A stretch of 64,000 nt of DNA from JAWXBT01 sp964523015 (GCA_964523015.1 CAZFXN010000007.1:1-64000), one strand, 5' to 3'. Shown: positions 15,027 to 25,250, counted from the stretch's first letter. Program-made: numbers and translations. Notes: generated by a model from the sequence alone, not told the origin.

Positions 15027-17225
15027 TTAGCTCTCCTCAGTTTGGTCATCATCAAGATTTATTGAGGTACTTAGATGTCTTATCCTATCTACTCTAATTA
15101 CTCCTGGCACCATTTCAAGTGCTCGGATCATATTTTCAAGTTGCCGAGATTCGGCTACGAATATCTCAAATGAATTAATCGCCTTTGAATCTGGTGTCGT
15201 CTTAACATGAGCATTGGCAATATTAGCTCCATGAGCGCTAATTGCACTTGTAAGATTTGCCAACACCCCCATCTGGTCCTGAGAATGAATAGTAAGCCGC
15301 ACTCGACGAGGGGTTTTAACATCAGCATCCCAGGTAACATCAATTCTTCTTTGTGGGTCACTCTGCATAACTTGTGCGCAGTTAGCTAAGTGAACAGTAA
15401 CTCCACGTCCTCTTGTGATAAAGCCAACTATTCTATCCCCTGGCAAAGGCTCACAACATCTGGCAAATCGCACCAACATGTCATCGATACCGTTAACAAC
15501 AACTCCAACCTTTTTACGTGAAGCTCTAGCAGCTCTCTGAAATATCCTCTCTAAAGAGGTCGTCTGTTTTTTTAATTTTTCATCTAGATCAGCAGCATCA
15601 GGAAGCACTGCCGCAACAACTTTAGCTGAACTAATTTTACCATATCCAATCTCAGCGTATAAATCTTGTGGCTCCTTTAGCCCCATACTTTGGGCAATTT
15701 CATTAATTCTACCTTCCTTTTCCAATTTTTTAAGGCTCTGCTTTACCTTCCGAAGATCTTTGGAGAGGATCTCCTGTCCAATCTGAGTAGATCTCCCTCT
15801 TTCTTGTAATTTTAAAAATGCTCGAATTCTCTGCTTAGCTTTAGAGGTCTGAACAAAACCTAACCAATCTTTATTTGGGACATGAGATTTTGATCTGATA
15901 ATTTCGATCGTATCTCCATTACTGAGTTTGAAATCAAGTGGTACTATTTGGCCATTAACTTTGGCTCCTGTGGTTTGATGTCCCAGATCAGTATGAACAG
16001 CATATGCAAAATCAACTGCTGTAGCCTTGAAAGGCAATCGAATAAGATCACCTTTTGGAGAGAAGACAAAAACTTCATCAGGGAAAAGCTCCCCTTTTAC
16101 TGACTGAATAAACTCATCAGGATTTTTAAGATAGGCTTGGCTATCAACAAGCTCTTTAACCCATTGCAGATCGAATGCTTGATCGCTAGTTACCTTACCC
16201 TCTTTGTATAACCAATGAGCTGCAATTCCCTCTTCCGCTATTCTATTCATCTCCGGAGTTCTGATCTGAAGCTCTATTCTTTGACCACTCGGCCCAATAA
16301 CAGTCGTATGTAGCGACTGGTACATATTAGGCTTAGCCATGGCGATATAATCTTTGAACCGTCCTGAAACTGGCTTCCAATTTGAATGAATTATTCCTAG
16401 TGTTTCATAACAGGCGCGGATAGTTGGAACTACTATCCGAAAACCGAGCATGTCATAGATTTCATCAAGGGTAAGATTATTCTCCTCCATCTTACGCCAG
16501 ATCGAAAAATAGTGTTTAGCCCGGCCCTTTACTGAACCAGAGATTCCATTCTCCTCAAGTCCGTGCTTTATCAGTGTGCAAACTTCCCCGATGTATTGAT
16601 TCCACTCCGATCCTCTTTTAACGTAATTTTCTTCAATCCGCTTATAAATCTCTGGTCGTAAATATTGAAGACAGAGATCCTCTAACTCTGATTTGAGCCA
16701 ATGGATACCAAGTCTATTTGCAAGTGGTGCATAAATATCTTTTGTTTCTTCAGCAATTCGTCTCTGAGAATCTTGAGACATAAAACTGAGTGTTCGCATG
16801 TTATGTAACCGATCGCATAACTTAACTAGGACAACCCGGATATCCTTAGCCATCGCGATGAGCATTTTGCGAAAATTCTCAGCCTGCTTCTCCTCTTTTG
16901 ATTCAAAGCCGATCCTGGTCAGTTTTGTAACACCCTGGACAATATCAGCTATCTCTGGACCAAAAGCCCCCTCCAACTCCTCAGCCTTGACTTCACAATC
17001 TTCAATAGTGTCATGTAAAAGTGCGGCGACTACAGAAGGAACATCAAGTTTTAACTGAGAAACGAGAAAGGCCGTTTCAACAAGGTGAGTAATGTAAGGC
17101 TCTCCTGAAACTCGAACCTGTCCCTTATGTGCTTTGTCAGCAAAATCGAATGCCTTTTCAATTAAAGCAATATCCGGAGTCGGATGATAAGATTTAACAC
17201 TTTCTAATAACTGTTCAAGCTGCAT
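15027..17225 (-). CDS. Bifunctional (p)ppGpp synthetase/hydrolase (RelA/SpoT)
   Basis: A long Rsh enzyme that makes and degrades (p)ppGpp. The HD hydrolase domain (about 1-190) is intact: HLVETAFL and HDTIED, with the LCDRLHNMRT block. The synthetase domain follows (DMLGFRIVV, RFKDYIAMAKPNMYQSLHT, ELQIRT). TGS (about 385-445), helical and Cys-containing (ARCCEPLPGDRIVGFIT) and ACT (655-725) regions complete its 732 residues. Because both active sites look complete, SpoT/Rel-type bifunctionality is likely. Confidence 0.95.
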   Translation of the reverse strand: MQLEQLLESVKSYHPTPDIALIEKAFDFADKAHKGQVRVSGEPYITHLVETAFLVSQLKLDVPSVVAALLHDTIEDCEVKAEELEGAFGPEIADIVQGVTKLTRIGFESKEEKQAENFRKMLIAMAKDIRVVLVKLCDRLHNMRTLSFMSQDSQRRIAEETKDIYAPLANRLGIHWLKSELEDLCLQYLRPEIYKRIEENYVKRGSEWNQYIGEVCTLIKHGLEENGISGSVKGRAKHYFSIWRKMEENNLTLDEIYDMLGFRIVVPTIRACYETLGIIHSNWKPVSGRFKDYIAMAKPNMYQSLHTTVIGPSGQRIELQIRTPEMNRIAEEGIAAHWLYKEGKVTSDQAFDLQWVKELVDSQAYLKNPDEFIQSVKGELFPDEVFVFSPKGDLIRLPFKATAVDFAYAVHTDLGHQTTGAKVNGQIVPLDFKLSNGDTIEIIRSKSHVPNKDWLGFVQTSKAKQRIRAFLKLQERGRSTQIGQEILSKDLRKVKQSLKKLEKEGRINEIAQSMGLKEPQDLYAEIGYGKISSAKVVAAVLPDAADLDEKLKKQTTSLERIFQRAARASRKKVGVVVNGIDDMLVRFARCCEPLPGDRIVGFITRGRGVTVHLANCAQVMQSDPQRRIDVTWDADVKTPRRVRLTIHSQDQMGVLANLTSAISAHGANIANAHVKTTPDSKAINSFEIFVAESRQLENMIRALEMVPGVIRVDRIRHLSTSINLDDDQTEES

Positions 17226-17297
17226 CTGATTGAGGCACTTTGCCTATTAAAATGAGCTGACCTAAAAACTAACAGAGTCAACAAAAGAACATGAAAG

Positions 17298-17340
17298 AGA
17301 GCTTTCTCAAGCTCTGTAATGCCCTAAAATAAGGGCATTA
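17298..17340. terminator. Two adjacent hairpins between rpoZ and rsh
   Basis: A 7-bp stem (17298-17304 with 17309-17315) and a 9-bp stem (17317-17325 with 17332-17340) lie side by side in the 123-bp gap. Neither has a T-run. They may attenuate read-through from rpoZ to rsh, or protect mRNA ends. Confidence 0.35.
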
Positions 17341-17348
17341 AAATAATC

Positions 17349-17714
17349 CTAGGAGACTTCCTCTTCCTTATCAGAATCACTGCTTGAACCATTTCCATTT
17401 GGCATCATCGGCAATGGAGGTGATGTGATAGACGGACCATTTGCAAGGGCCGCAGTCTCAGCTCTTCTCTCCTCTTCCTCCAAGATTCGTCTCTGATTCT
17501 CTTGATCTTCTAACTCAACCTCTTCAGGTGACATAAACCTAACCTTAGAATCTGCAATCTCTCTTAACGCAGTGACGATAGATTTATTACCTTCAGAATC
17601 TGTAAGAGCCTGTGCGCCGCCCAAAAGTTGCTTGGCCCGTTGCGAAGCCAAAAGCACTAAGGCAAATCTATTGTTTTCTTTTCTAAGACAATCTTCAACT
17701 GTAATTCTAGCCAT
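17349..17714 (-). CDS. rpoZ: RNA polymerase omega subunit
   Basis: Omega assists folding and assembly of beta' and, in proteobacteria, helps bind ppGpp. The MARITVEDCLRKENNRFALV start and ASQRAKQLLGGA helix are diagnostic, and VTALREIADSKVRFMS matches the following part. The 121 residues include an acidic, proline- and serine-rich tail. The synteny with rsh is classical; gmk, often upstream, is instead at 27.6 kb. Confidence 0.93.
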   Translation of the reverse strand: MARITVEDCLRKENNRFALVLLASQRAKQLLGGAQALTDSEGNKSIVTALREIADSKVRFMSPEEVELEDQENQRRILEEEERRAETAALANGPSITSPPLPMMPNGNGSSSDSDKEEEVS

Positions 17715-17890
17715 ATGTTTTCTTTAGAAAGCTCAACCGATAAGTAAAAAAACTAGCCGCCCCCTGAATTGAAAGAGACTAACACCAAGAATCAAACAAG
17801 ATCTCAGCAATAACCTACCAGTTAACCAAACTTACTTAGAAATATCAAGGGGTTCTGATGTCTTTATCAACTAAACTGGCTTAATTTAGA

Positions 17891-19468
17891 TTAATTTAAT
17901 GGCTCAGTATCTTGTGCAAGAATGTAACCAGATTGCCCCATTTTAGAGCGTAATTTAAGCCATTCTCCTGTCTTTTCAACAACCTCGACTCTTGCTCCTT
18001 GATCAAGAAAAGCCATAGTTACAGCAAAATATGAAGGACTAGAGAGAACCCTTGTCTTTGCTATGACGCGATAAAGCTTCCCTTGTTTAAAGGTTTCCCG
18101 TTTCTCGTTACTTCGCTCACTTCTACTCTCAGGAAAAAGACCGCGGTCATCCCGATCAGCTCTGCGATCTCCCCTTTGAAGATCAGGGTAAAAAACTGTT
18201 CCCTCTATAGGGCCTGTTGTGTCTATCTTCTCTTTCCGTGTGATAGAAGTAAGATTTGGCAGCACAGGCTTATCCTCTAAAACTCTCTCTGGTATAACTT
18301 TCGAAATATCAGGATCAACAGCCAGCTCTTGTGGTGAATTGGTATTAGCAGTTCCTATTGATTGACCCTCTAATTTATCTTCAATCGATGGATTCTCAAT
18401 AACTGAATCTCCAGTTTTGACATTTTTTTCTCCAATTTCATAAAGGATCGTATCGATCCCGGTTATGTTTGTTACTCTTTTTGAAGATGGAATCTCATGA
18501 CCGACTGTGCCATTACCAGAGGTTAATGGCGGAGAAGAGATCTCAATTGGAGGGCTATGAAAGATCTCTAATCTATCCCAAAAATAAACAGTAGCTAGAA
18601 TAATTAAAGACACGATGACAAAAGGTTTAACAAAGGACTTAGTCGGTGGTGGCGATTCTTGAATATCACTCCGAACTCCTTCATTCTTTACATTAAGTTT
18701 AGGGGAAGTTTCCTTTGACACATGCTGCAGAGACATCTTAGCTATCACATCCATAAGTGTATCGATGTCATAAATTCTTTTCTCTCTTAACACTTTGCGG
18801 CCAGGTTGTTTTGAAATTCTAGATTTTTCCTTAACCAAAAGATCACTAGCAGAGGCTTTAAGTGACGGATCTAAAAGGATTGCTCTTTCTATAAATGTAA
18901 GGGCATGTTTATCAGTCAATGTCGGCAGCAGCTTTCTAGCTACTTCAAAAAGGAGCTTAGCTACTTCCTTTTGAAATATAGGATCTGTAAGCTCAGGTCT
19001 AATGATTGAAGATGATTTAAGATCCCTATACTTTGTAATATTTCTAGAAGCCACATCTAATGGGGCTGCTAGAATTGAGACCGGGACGCCCCCACTTTCA
19101 ACCTGACTTCTTACCCACCAAATAGTAGCTTCATGATCTCCATCATCTCCTTTACTACTCATCCGTGACTCGGTAAGCCTTCTTAATTCATCCCAACGTT
19201 TATTCTGCACAAGTAATTTATAATCATTAATAGGAGCGGTAAGTTTTTGTTGCTCTGAATCAATGACTTTAAAACTACTCCCATTGGCGATACTTTTTCC
19301 TAAAGATGTGATATCTGCTTGGCCTTGTTTCCTTTCGGAATCTAGAGTGGAAACCAACTTAGAGAATCCTAAATCAATACGTGCGCCTTTAGATTCTGTA
19401 TCACTAGAATTTTTCCTACTTCGATCCTTTTTTGAAGAATCATTATCATTTGAATTTTGCTTTTTCAT
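17891..19468 (-). CDS. Membrane protein with C-terminal SH3 domain, unknown
   Basis: A 525-residue protein with a charged, Ser/Lys-rich N-terminus, a helical cytoplasmic region (about 60-260), one membrane helix near residue 285, a long low-complexity periplasmic linker, and a bacterial SH3 domain at the end (about 460-525: LYRVIAKTRVLSSPSY through WLKLRSKMGQSGYI). Such SH3 domains often bind peptidoglycan. The topology, with a large cytoplasmic part and extracytoplasmic SH3, suggests an envelope sensor or anchor, but no family is recognised. It is transcribed away from plsB. Confidence 0.7.
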   Translation of the reverse strand: MKKQNSNDNDSSKKDRSRKNSSDTESKGARIDLGFSKLVSTLDSERKQGQADITSLGKSIANGSSFKVIDSEQQKLTAPINDYKLLVQNKRWDELRRLTESRMSSKGDDGDHEATIWWVRSQVESGGVPVSILAAPLDVASRNITKYRDLKSSSIIRPELTDPIFQKEVAKLLFEVARKLLPTLTDKHALTFIERAILLDPSLKASASDLLVKEKSRISKQPGRKVLREKRIYDIDTLMDVIAKMSLQHVSKETSPKLNVKNEGVRSDIQESPPPTKSFVKPFVIVSLIILATVYFWDRLEIFHSPPIEISSPPLTSGNGTVGHEIPSSKRVTNITGIDTILYEIGEKNVKTGDSVIENPSIEDKLEGQSIGTANTNSPQELAVDPDISKVIPERVLEDKPVLPNLTSITRKEKIDTTGPIEGTVFYPDLQRGDRRADRDDRGLFPESRSERSNEKRETFKQGKLYRVIAKTRVLSSPSYFAVTMAFLDQGARVEVVEKTGEWLKLRSKMGQSGYILAQDTEPLN

Positions 19469-19714
19469 TTTTAGAAAAAAGTGTCTATAACTTTTGGAAT
19501 TTTTTGAGGTACGAAAATCCTCATATGATTTCTATACCATGAGTTTGCAACTCACTAGAAGTTATTGAAGAATCTTTGAGATTTGCCTCAAAAAGGTCAT
19601 TCTAATTCCTAAAAATGATAGAGGATTGATAGATCTTAGCAATTACTCTATGCTACCCTATGGTACTGTTATTACTTATTTTTCTAACAACCCAGACGCA
19701 ATTTTGGGCTAACT

Positions 19715-22072
19715 GTGAGCAAGTTGAGATATTTCCTCGTTAAAATTCTATCAATTTTTTTTAAGTCTCTCTCCCTACCAGCAGAATTTCCATCTGGCGA
19801 GCTTAGAAAGCTAACATTTGTAACCTTAGATAATTCGATCGTTTTAGATGCCATCCTTTTTGCTTTAGCCAAAAAAGCTGGATTTAAAGGAATCGCCGAT
19901 TGTCATACCTCAGTATTAGAACGTACAAACACCCTTCTTTATAGAACAAATCTAAACGATGAAAAAAATCTTTTAAGACTATCTAAAGATTCAGACGAAA
20001 ATCTTTTTATCACCGTAAATATAATACACGGAATTGGACCAATACGAACAACAAGGAATTACTCAATCAATATCCTTGATGCCTTAAGCTTATTGGCTGG
20101 AAAACGGTTCCTAGTTGTCATTATTGGGGAAGCTTCACCTCTTCCAGCGAGTGCCATTAATCCTCATCTAAAGTTATCAAGAGCTTTAAAGGTTGATTTC
20201 TATAAAAATCTAAAAATAATTCGTGGAACTCCATTTCAATCCTTAAAAATACAAGCCCAACAGATCTTAGCTGGAAAAGACTACCTAACTGAATGTCAGA
20301 AAATAGCTAATGATTTATCTATAAGTAGATCCGAGGTCGAACAGAGATGTCGTCAAGCCTTTTTTGAAATGTCTTCTAATCCAGTTCGATGGGTTTACCT
20401 ATTAATTGCCAGCATAGCAAAATTGATAGTCTGGCATCTTTTTACCCAGATAAAAGTTGAGGGTATTAATAACTTTACAAAGGCGGCCAAAGAGCACCCG
20501 GTAGTATTAGTTCCAATGCATCGTAGTCACCTTGATTATATTATCTTAGGTGCCGTTCTCTACAAATCTAGATTGAATACACCTTTAGTCGCTGCTGGTA
20601 TTAATTTAAATTTTTGGCCAGTCGGATATTTCCTAAGAAGAGTTGGTGCTTTTTTTGTAAAAAGAACTGGTGGGTCGGATCAAGTTCATACTCTCGTATT
20701 AAAACGATACATACATTACCTACTAAAAAGGGGTCACCTCCTTGAATTTTTCATAGAAGGAGGGAGAAGTCGAACTGGTCGGATGAGAGCACCTAAGCTA
20801 GGTCTCTTAAAAACAATTGTAAACTCCTACCAAAAAGGGATCCGTAAAGATCTAATCTTTATGCCGATTTCAATTTCATATGAACAAGTTATTGAAGAGC
20901 GAGCTCTTGCTGATGAAAATGTTGGCTCTCAAAAAATCGAAGAGAATATTAAATCACTATTTAGTGCTCGATCTATCTTTAAGAAAAAATACGGTGAGGT
21001 TATTATCAAGTTTGGTGAACCATTATCTATCGCCAATTTTATAGAGACGACACCAAAAGGCAGAGGCACTGTGGTCACCTCAATGGCAAGAACCTTAAGT
21101 GAAGAGATGAGAGCTCGAACGAACCCAACCTTCACCTCTCTTGTTTGTTCAAGTTTATTGATGGCACCCCGCTACGCTTTAGATTATGACACTCTGTCAA
21201 GATCCGTTAGAAACCTTGCTCAACTCATATCTATTTATCGAAAGATTGATAACCGTATTGGAGAACCTACAGAGACATTAACTGCTCTTTTAGATAACAA
21301 AAAATCAATGTCTGAAAAGCTGGTATCTACCGGCTTAGTTCAATCAAGAACCCTCTTTGGTAAAGAGGTCTTCTCAATCCCAGAACAGAAAAGGATGACG
21401 GCAGATTTTTATAAGAATGCGACCATGCATCTATTTTTGCCTTTCTCATTTTTGGCCATCTCTGAATTGATAACAGGTAAGATTGAAATGAGAACTGTAG
21501 AGCAACTACATGATGCCTTTGAACACGACTTTATGCTTAGTCCGTGGCAGGACTTCTCCCTCTTGATAAATTCAATTCTTAAAGAATTGAAAAAAGATGA
21601 AGAAGTTTTATCTGATAAGGACGACAATTTGCACTTCAAAGCCAGAGAGGTCGGTTCCTTTGTTCCAGCCCTAATGCTAAGTCCAATTCAGTCCTACTTA
21701 TGGGTAATTTATCATCTATCTCAATTACACAGTAAGCAACTGGAGAGTGCCCCTGCCAGGGTTAATTATGATGATTTTATAGATACCTTAACATCTAACC
21801 ACACATCAGCTCTTGATATTGAATTACTGACAAGAACTGAATCATTCTCAAGATCATCTATGGAGAGTACGATTGAGGCACTCTCATCCCGTGGGATTAT
21901 ATCTACGACAACGTTAAGAGGCTCTAGCCGCTCGATACGAATAATTGATCCTAATGGACTAGATCGCTCATTTTTCTACAATGCAAATGAACAGATTATT
22001 GAGTTCTTATATAGCTCTGTTAGAAAATATCGAGCTATTATTAATGATTCTGGGGATAGATCCAAACTGTAA
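19715..22072 (+). CDS. plsB: Glycerol-3-phosphate 1-O-acyltransferase PlsB
   Basis: PlsB catalyses the first acylation of phospholipid synthesis at the inner membrane, using acyl-ACP or acyl-CoA. At 785 residues it is close to E. coli PlsB (about 807). The acyltransferase motifs are clear: HRSHLDYIIL (HX4D), RRVGAFFVKRTGG, FFIEGGRSRTGRMRAPKLGLL and FMPISISYEQVIE. The start is GTG. It is divergent from the SH3 gene across about 245 bp that contain no other feature I can identify. Confidence 0.95.
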   Translation: MSKLRYFLVKILSIFFKSLSLPAEFPSGELRKLTFVTLDNSIVLDAILFALAKKAGFKGIADCHTSVLERTNTLLYRTNLNDEKNLLRLSKDSDENLFITVNIIHGIGPIRTTRNYSINILDALSLLAGKRFLVVIIGEASPLPASAINPHLKLSRALKVDFYKNLKIIRGTPFQSLKIQAQQILAGKDYLTECQKIANDLSISRSEVEQRCRQAFFEMSSNPVRWVYLLIASIAKLIVWHLFTQIKVEGINNFTKAAKEHPVVLVPMHRSHLDYIILGAVLYKSRLNTPLVAAGINLNFWPVGYFLRRVGAFFVKRTGGSDQVHTLVLKRYIHYLLKRGHLLEFFIEGGRSRTGRMRAPKLGLLKTIVNSYQKGIRKDLIFMPISISYEQVIEERALADENVGSQKIEENIKSLFSARSIFKKKYGEVIIKFGEPLSIANFIETTPKGRGTVVTSMARTLSEEMRARTNPTFTSLVCSSLLMAPRYALDYDTLSRSVRNLAQLISIYRKIDNRIGEPTETLTALLDNKKSMSEKLVSTGLVQSRTLFGKEVFSIPEQKRMTADFYKNATMHLFLPFSFLAISELITGKIEMRTVEQLHDAFEHDFMLSPWQDFSLLINSILKELKKDEEVLSDKDDNLHFKAREVGSFVPALMLSPIQSYLWVIYHLSQLHSKQLESAPARVNYDDFIDTLTSNHTSALDIELLTRTESFSRSSMESTIEALSSRGIISTTTLRGSSRSIRIIDPNGLDRSFFYNANEQIIEFLYSSVRKYRAIINDSGDRSKL

Positions 22073-22270
22073 ATATAAACCCCGTTCTAAAACGTGATTG
22101 CAGTAGCCGTAAAACTTCCCAAGAGAGGGCCTTAATCTTACTCGCCGAGCCCATAATGTTATGCTAACTTCGAATCAAGTTATCACTCTTAAAGCAAAAT
22201 TGTGTTTATGTTCCTAGCTGGCCTAGGCGACATTAGGTGATGAATTTTTTGCTTTAATATTTATATTATT

Positions 22271-22308
22271 CTGCTATTTATTCTCGGTTTTTACAGAATA
22301 AATAGCAG
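22271..22308. repeat. 14-bp perfect inverted repeat, 10-nt loop
   Basis: Bases 22271-22284 pair exactly with 22295-22308. The sequence is AT-rich and lies 5-17 bp before the possible starts of the next gene and about 200 bp after plsB. No T-run follows, so an operator or a 5' mRNA structure is as likely as a terminator. Confidence 0.65.
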
Positions 22309-22313
22309 TATAA

Positions 22314-22970
22314 GTGGCATATTGGATGAACGATAAAAAACTAAATAATAAAACCCTAAAGCTATTTAGATTATTACTCATAACATTTCTAGTTATTCTT
22401 ATTTTTTCAAATCAGGCTTTCTCAGAGACAAAAAAGAAACGGTTGAAGATGACGAAGGGTAGATCTCTACGTTCAGAACAGGTCTCATTAAGTAGTACTA
22501 GTTTCAGTGATAGCTTGAATGGAATTCTGATAAGCTCTGCAGACACGGATCTATACGATCCCTTAACGTTAATGCAATTAAGAGATTTGAAAGAACGCGC
22601 TGAACCATGGTGGGACCCTGAAGATGGAGCCGATCAAGATGAAACTCAAAGGGTTGCAGAAAAAGCAATTGCAATACAAGGGAGCACCTCCTTGCTATAT
22701 CTATTAAAGAGATCAGATCTTAGAAATTCCTATAAAGACTTTGCTAGAAATTTCACAAAATTTACTGACTATTTTAGATATTCCCTGCAAGATACTGGGG
22801 AGGGATTGGATTTTTCCCGAAATAAAAAAGGGGAAGAATTAATTGAATTTAGTCTTAAATTTAGTGTTAATAGGGGTGCCGATCCACAGATTTACCTGGG
22901 AGAGTCTGTTAGACTTCGTTATGATTGGGCCGAGCAACATACGATGCTCGAATATGGAATTAACTTCTAA
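22314..22970 (+). CDS. Secreted protein, unknown function
   Basis: The N-terminus has a basic stretch and a hydrophobic core (LFRLLLITFLVILIF) ending near NQAFSETKKK, consistent with a Sec signal peptide. The mature part is about 170 residues, rich in charged residues, with no cysteine. I find no known domain. The start is either GTG 22314 or, more likely for signal-peptide geometry, ATG 22326 (MNDKKLNN). A strong hairpin sits directly upstream. Confidence 0.6.
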   Translation: MAYWMNDKKLNNKTLKLFRLLLITFLVILIFSNQAFSETKKKRLKMTKGRSLRSEQVSLSSTSFSDSLNGILISSADTDLYDPLTLMQLRDLKERAEPWWDPEDGADQDETQRVAEKAIAIQGSTSLLYLLKRSDLRNSYKDFARNFTKFTDYFRYSLQDTGEGLDFSRNKKGEELIEFSLKFSVNRGADPQIYLGESVRLRYDWAEQHTMLEYGINF

Positions 22971-23001
22971 TTGACTCAACCTTAACAATTTACAACTAAC
23001 T

Positions 23002-23031
23002 TTGATCTGGCTTTGAAAATGATAATATAAT
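23002..23031 (+). promoter_or_regulatory. Sigma70-type promoter for the 23071 lipoprotein gene
   Basis: TTGATC (23002-23007), an 18-bp spacer and a perfect TATAAT (23026-23031). A dyad operator candidate covers the -10 element. Confidence 0.55.
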
Positions 23032-23040
23032 TATCATTTT
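23016..23040. promoter_or_regulatory. Fur-box-like dyad over the -10 element
   Basis: Two perfect 11-bp arms (23016-23026 and 23030-23040) around a 3-nt centre contain TGATAAT-ATA-ATTATCA. The classical Fur 7-1-7 core is TGATAAT-N-ATTATCA, so the half-sites match but the spacing is 3, not 1. A repressor bound here would block the promoter. Confidence 0.5.
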
Positions 23041-23070
23041 GATAGATTTTTATTTTGGAGAATTTTCCTC

Positions 23071-24667
23071 ATGTTTAGAGTAACCTTTTTGCAGAGATCG
23101 ATTTGTTTAACAGCTTTGATTTTAGGGTGTTCTCTATTTATTATAAGCTGCACAAAAAAAAAGGAGTCCGTCGATCTTGCCGCCTCATCAATACTTAAGA
23201 ATCTCCCCTCTTCAACCACTGGACTTATGTACTGGAATACTGAAGGCCCAGGTTATAAAAAATACAAAGAGACCCCTTGGGCTAAATCACAAATTCCAAC
23301 AGAGATGCTGGAGCATGCAGAGCTTAGAAAAACTTTAGAGATTGTAAATAGAATTGGACTCCTAAACATAGGAGCCTCTAATGCGGATCCACTAATTGAG
23401 GGAGTAGCCTTTATTACGATGGAGGGATCCACGAATAACGGAACACCAACAATCAACTTAGGCCTCTATGCCAACGGGTCGAACGGCTCAAACCTTACTG
23501 AGTATATCTCAAGTGCCCGAGCTGAACTCTCTAAAGAAGGAATCGTTGTAAAAGACATATCAAATACGACCCGTGATGGAATCTCTCTTGCCTTAAAAAG
23601 TAACTTGCCATTATACCCAAAGGAGTTATTTCTAACTGCCAAGGGCTCCGCATTTGCTGCAAGCACGTCAATTCAGTTTATAGATAACTTTTATAACCCC
23701 GAAGCTACAAAACTAGCACCTGCAATCGTTGAATCAGAAGATTTCAAGGCGATTCAAAGCGAATCTCAAGAAAAGTCAACTTTTATACTGGCAATACTTG
23801 ATCTCACAAGAGCACTGCCTATATTGGCTTCGATTTCCCCTAAAGATCCAAACATGGATATTGAATCAATACCAATCAAAACACTAACCTGGGGACGGGG
23901 CTTTAAAGAATCACTTAGGGATCATGTTAAAATCACTATGTCACCTAAAACAGATACTGAAAAGACAACTCTAAACTCACTTTCAAATTCAACTTCACTC
24001 ACTCTATTGAGACATACTCCTACAGAATCGCTTTTCTCTATCCAACTTGATGGCAAAGTCCTAAGCCAACTTGCTACCAGCGCACCAACTACTGCTGCGG
24101 CCTCTGAGATAACTCAAAAAATCAAAAGATTTGCTCTTAGTGGTAGAGCTGGGATAGCCGGCAGCCTTTTCCCTGAATTAACTCTNNNNNNNNNNTTCAA
24201 AAATAATGACGAAACAGATTATTGAATCGGCACAGGCGTCTGGTCTGCCATTTGCACCTTGGAAAGAGATTGACATTGATGGTTCTAAAATAAACTTTTC
24301 CCTCACCCCACTTGGCATCGGACTTTACTTAGGTCAAGTAAAAGATCTTGTGGTGTTATCCTCCACTGAGGATGGGATTAGACGCATTTCTACCATGGGT
24401 AAATCGGGCGAATCTTTATATGAGACGGTCAAAACCAAAAGCTCAAGCGCACTAATTGCCGGAGATTCTGTACTGTCCGGATATTTAAATTTTACAAGAC
24501 TAAGTGATACTGTAAAAGATCTGCAAGGAACATTAGCAATGTTCTCTGGTGGCAATAGTAATGTAAATGAAGATATGATTAAGAAACTTAAAGCTTTAGG
24601 TCTTATTGATTTTGCGGTTCAATACTCTAACCAAAAATTTGAACTCCAAGTAACTTACTCAGAGTAA
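23071..24667 (+). CDS. Lipoprotein of unknown function, split by an assembly gap
   Basis: Residues 1-27 form a lipoprotein signal ending IISC. The coding frame runs from 23071 to the N-run at 24186; after the gap it resumes in another frame and stays open from 24197 to the stop at 24667. Since the 10 Ns are probably a placeholder of unknown length, I treat both parts as one gene and not as a frameshift. The product would be at least 525 residues, with a regular pattern of strands and helices (LLNIGASNADPLIEG, SSALIAGDSVLSGYLNF). It may resemble DUF3352-type proteins, but I am unsure. Confidence 0.7.
24186..24195. other. Scaffold gap (10 Ns)
   Basis: Ten undetermined bases inside the lipoprotein gene. 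The coding frames on the two sides differ, so the true gap length is not 10 or the flanking bases contain an error. Confidence 0.98.
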
Positions 24668-24823
24668 TGATAGGCTTATTATTAAAATTAAAGATTAGCA
24701 CTACCTCAATGCTGAGGATGCCTTATGTCCCTATAAACCTTAGTTATTATAATTATCTTTTTATAATGAATCCCTGAAGGATCGCTGAACATCTCTTATA
24801 AAAGGTTTTTTGGGAGAGTTAGC

Positions 24824-25036
24824 ATGGACACAATGGATCACTTAACAGATATCTCAAGTCGAATAGACCATCTAGAATCCTGTGCTGAATGGATAAGCCG
24901 TGAGACAGCTAATTCTGACCTAGGATTATGTCAAACAGCCACACTAATTACAGCTCTTGCTGATGAATTGCGTGAGAAAATATGTAAGCTCGTTAGAGAT
25001 TTAGAGCGTGGTTCAGAATTAGAAAAACTACATTAG
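24824..25036 (+). CDS. Small hypothetical protein (70 aa)
   Basis: A 70-residue, probably all-helical acidic protein (DISSRIDHLESCAEWISRE, ITALADELREKICKLVRDLE). A GGGAGAG ribosome site sits 5 nt before the ATG, which supports it as a real gene. Two cysteines are spaced widely. No family recognised. It lies alone between the lipoprotein gene and the DUF5658-like gene. Confidence 0.6.
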   Translation: MDTMDHLTDISSRIDHLESCAEWISRETANSDLGLCQTATLITALADELREKICKLVRDLERGSELEKLH

Positions 25037-25228
25037 TTTCCTCTCATCTAATAATATTTCGTAGAATGGATGTTCGCTTTTTAAAAGGGACAAATCTATT
25101 ATTCTTAAGCTATCAAGCTGTTTACTAGTAAAATTCCTATGTAACTCCCTTATCTTTATCTTACTTTTGTAAAATACAATTCTTTACTGGATCAACTGGT
25201 CATTTAAACAGGACTAGTGGTATATATT

Positions 25229-25250
25229 CGTACCAGTTCCGTACCTGTTC
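25229..25250. repeat. 11-bp direct repeat before the 25269 gene
   Basis: CGTACCAGTTC (25229-25239) is followed immediately by CGTACCTGTTC (25240-25250), with one mismatch. It lies just after a TATATT sequence and 18 bp before the ATG, a place where a regulator could bind. Confidence 0.45.

Noticed and set aside
24206..24667. Separate gene starting at ATG 24206
   Set aside because: The frame is open back to the N gap and continues the pattern of the lipoprotein; it is most likely the 3' part of that gene.
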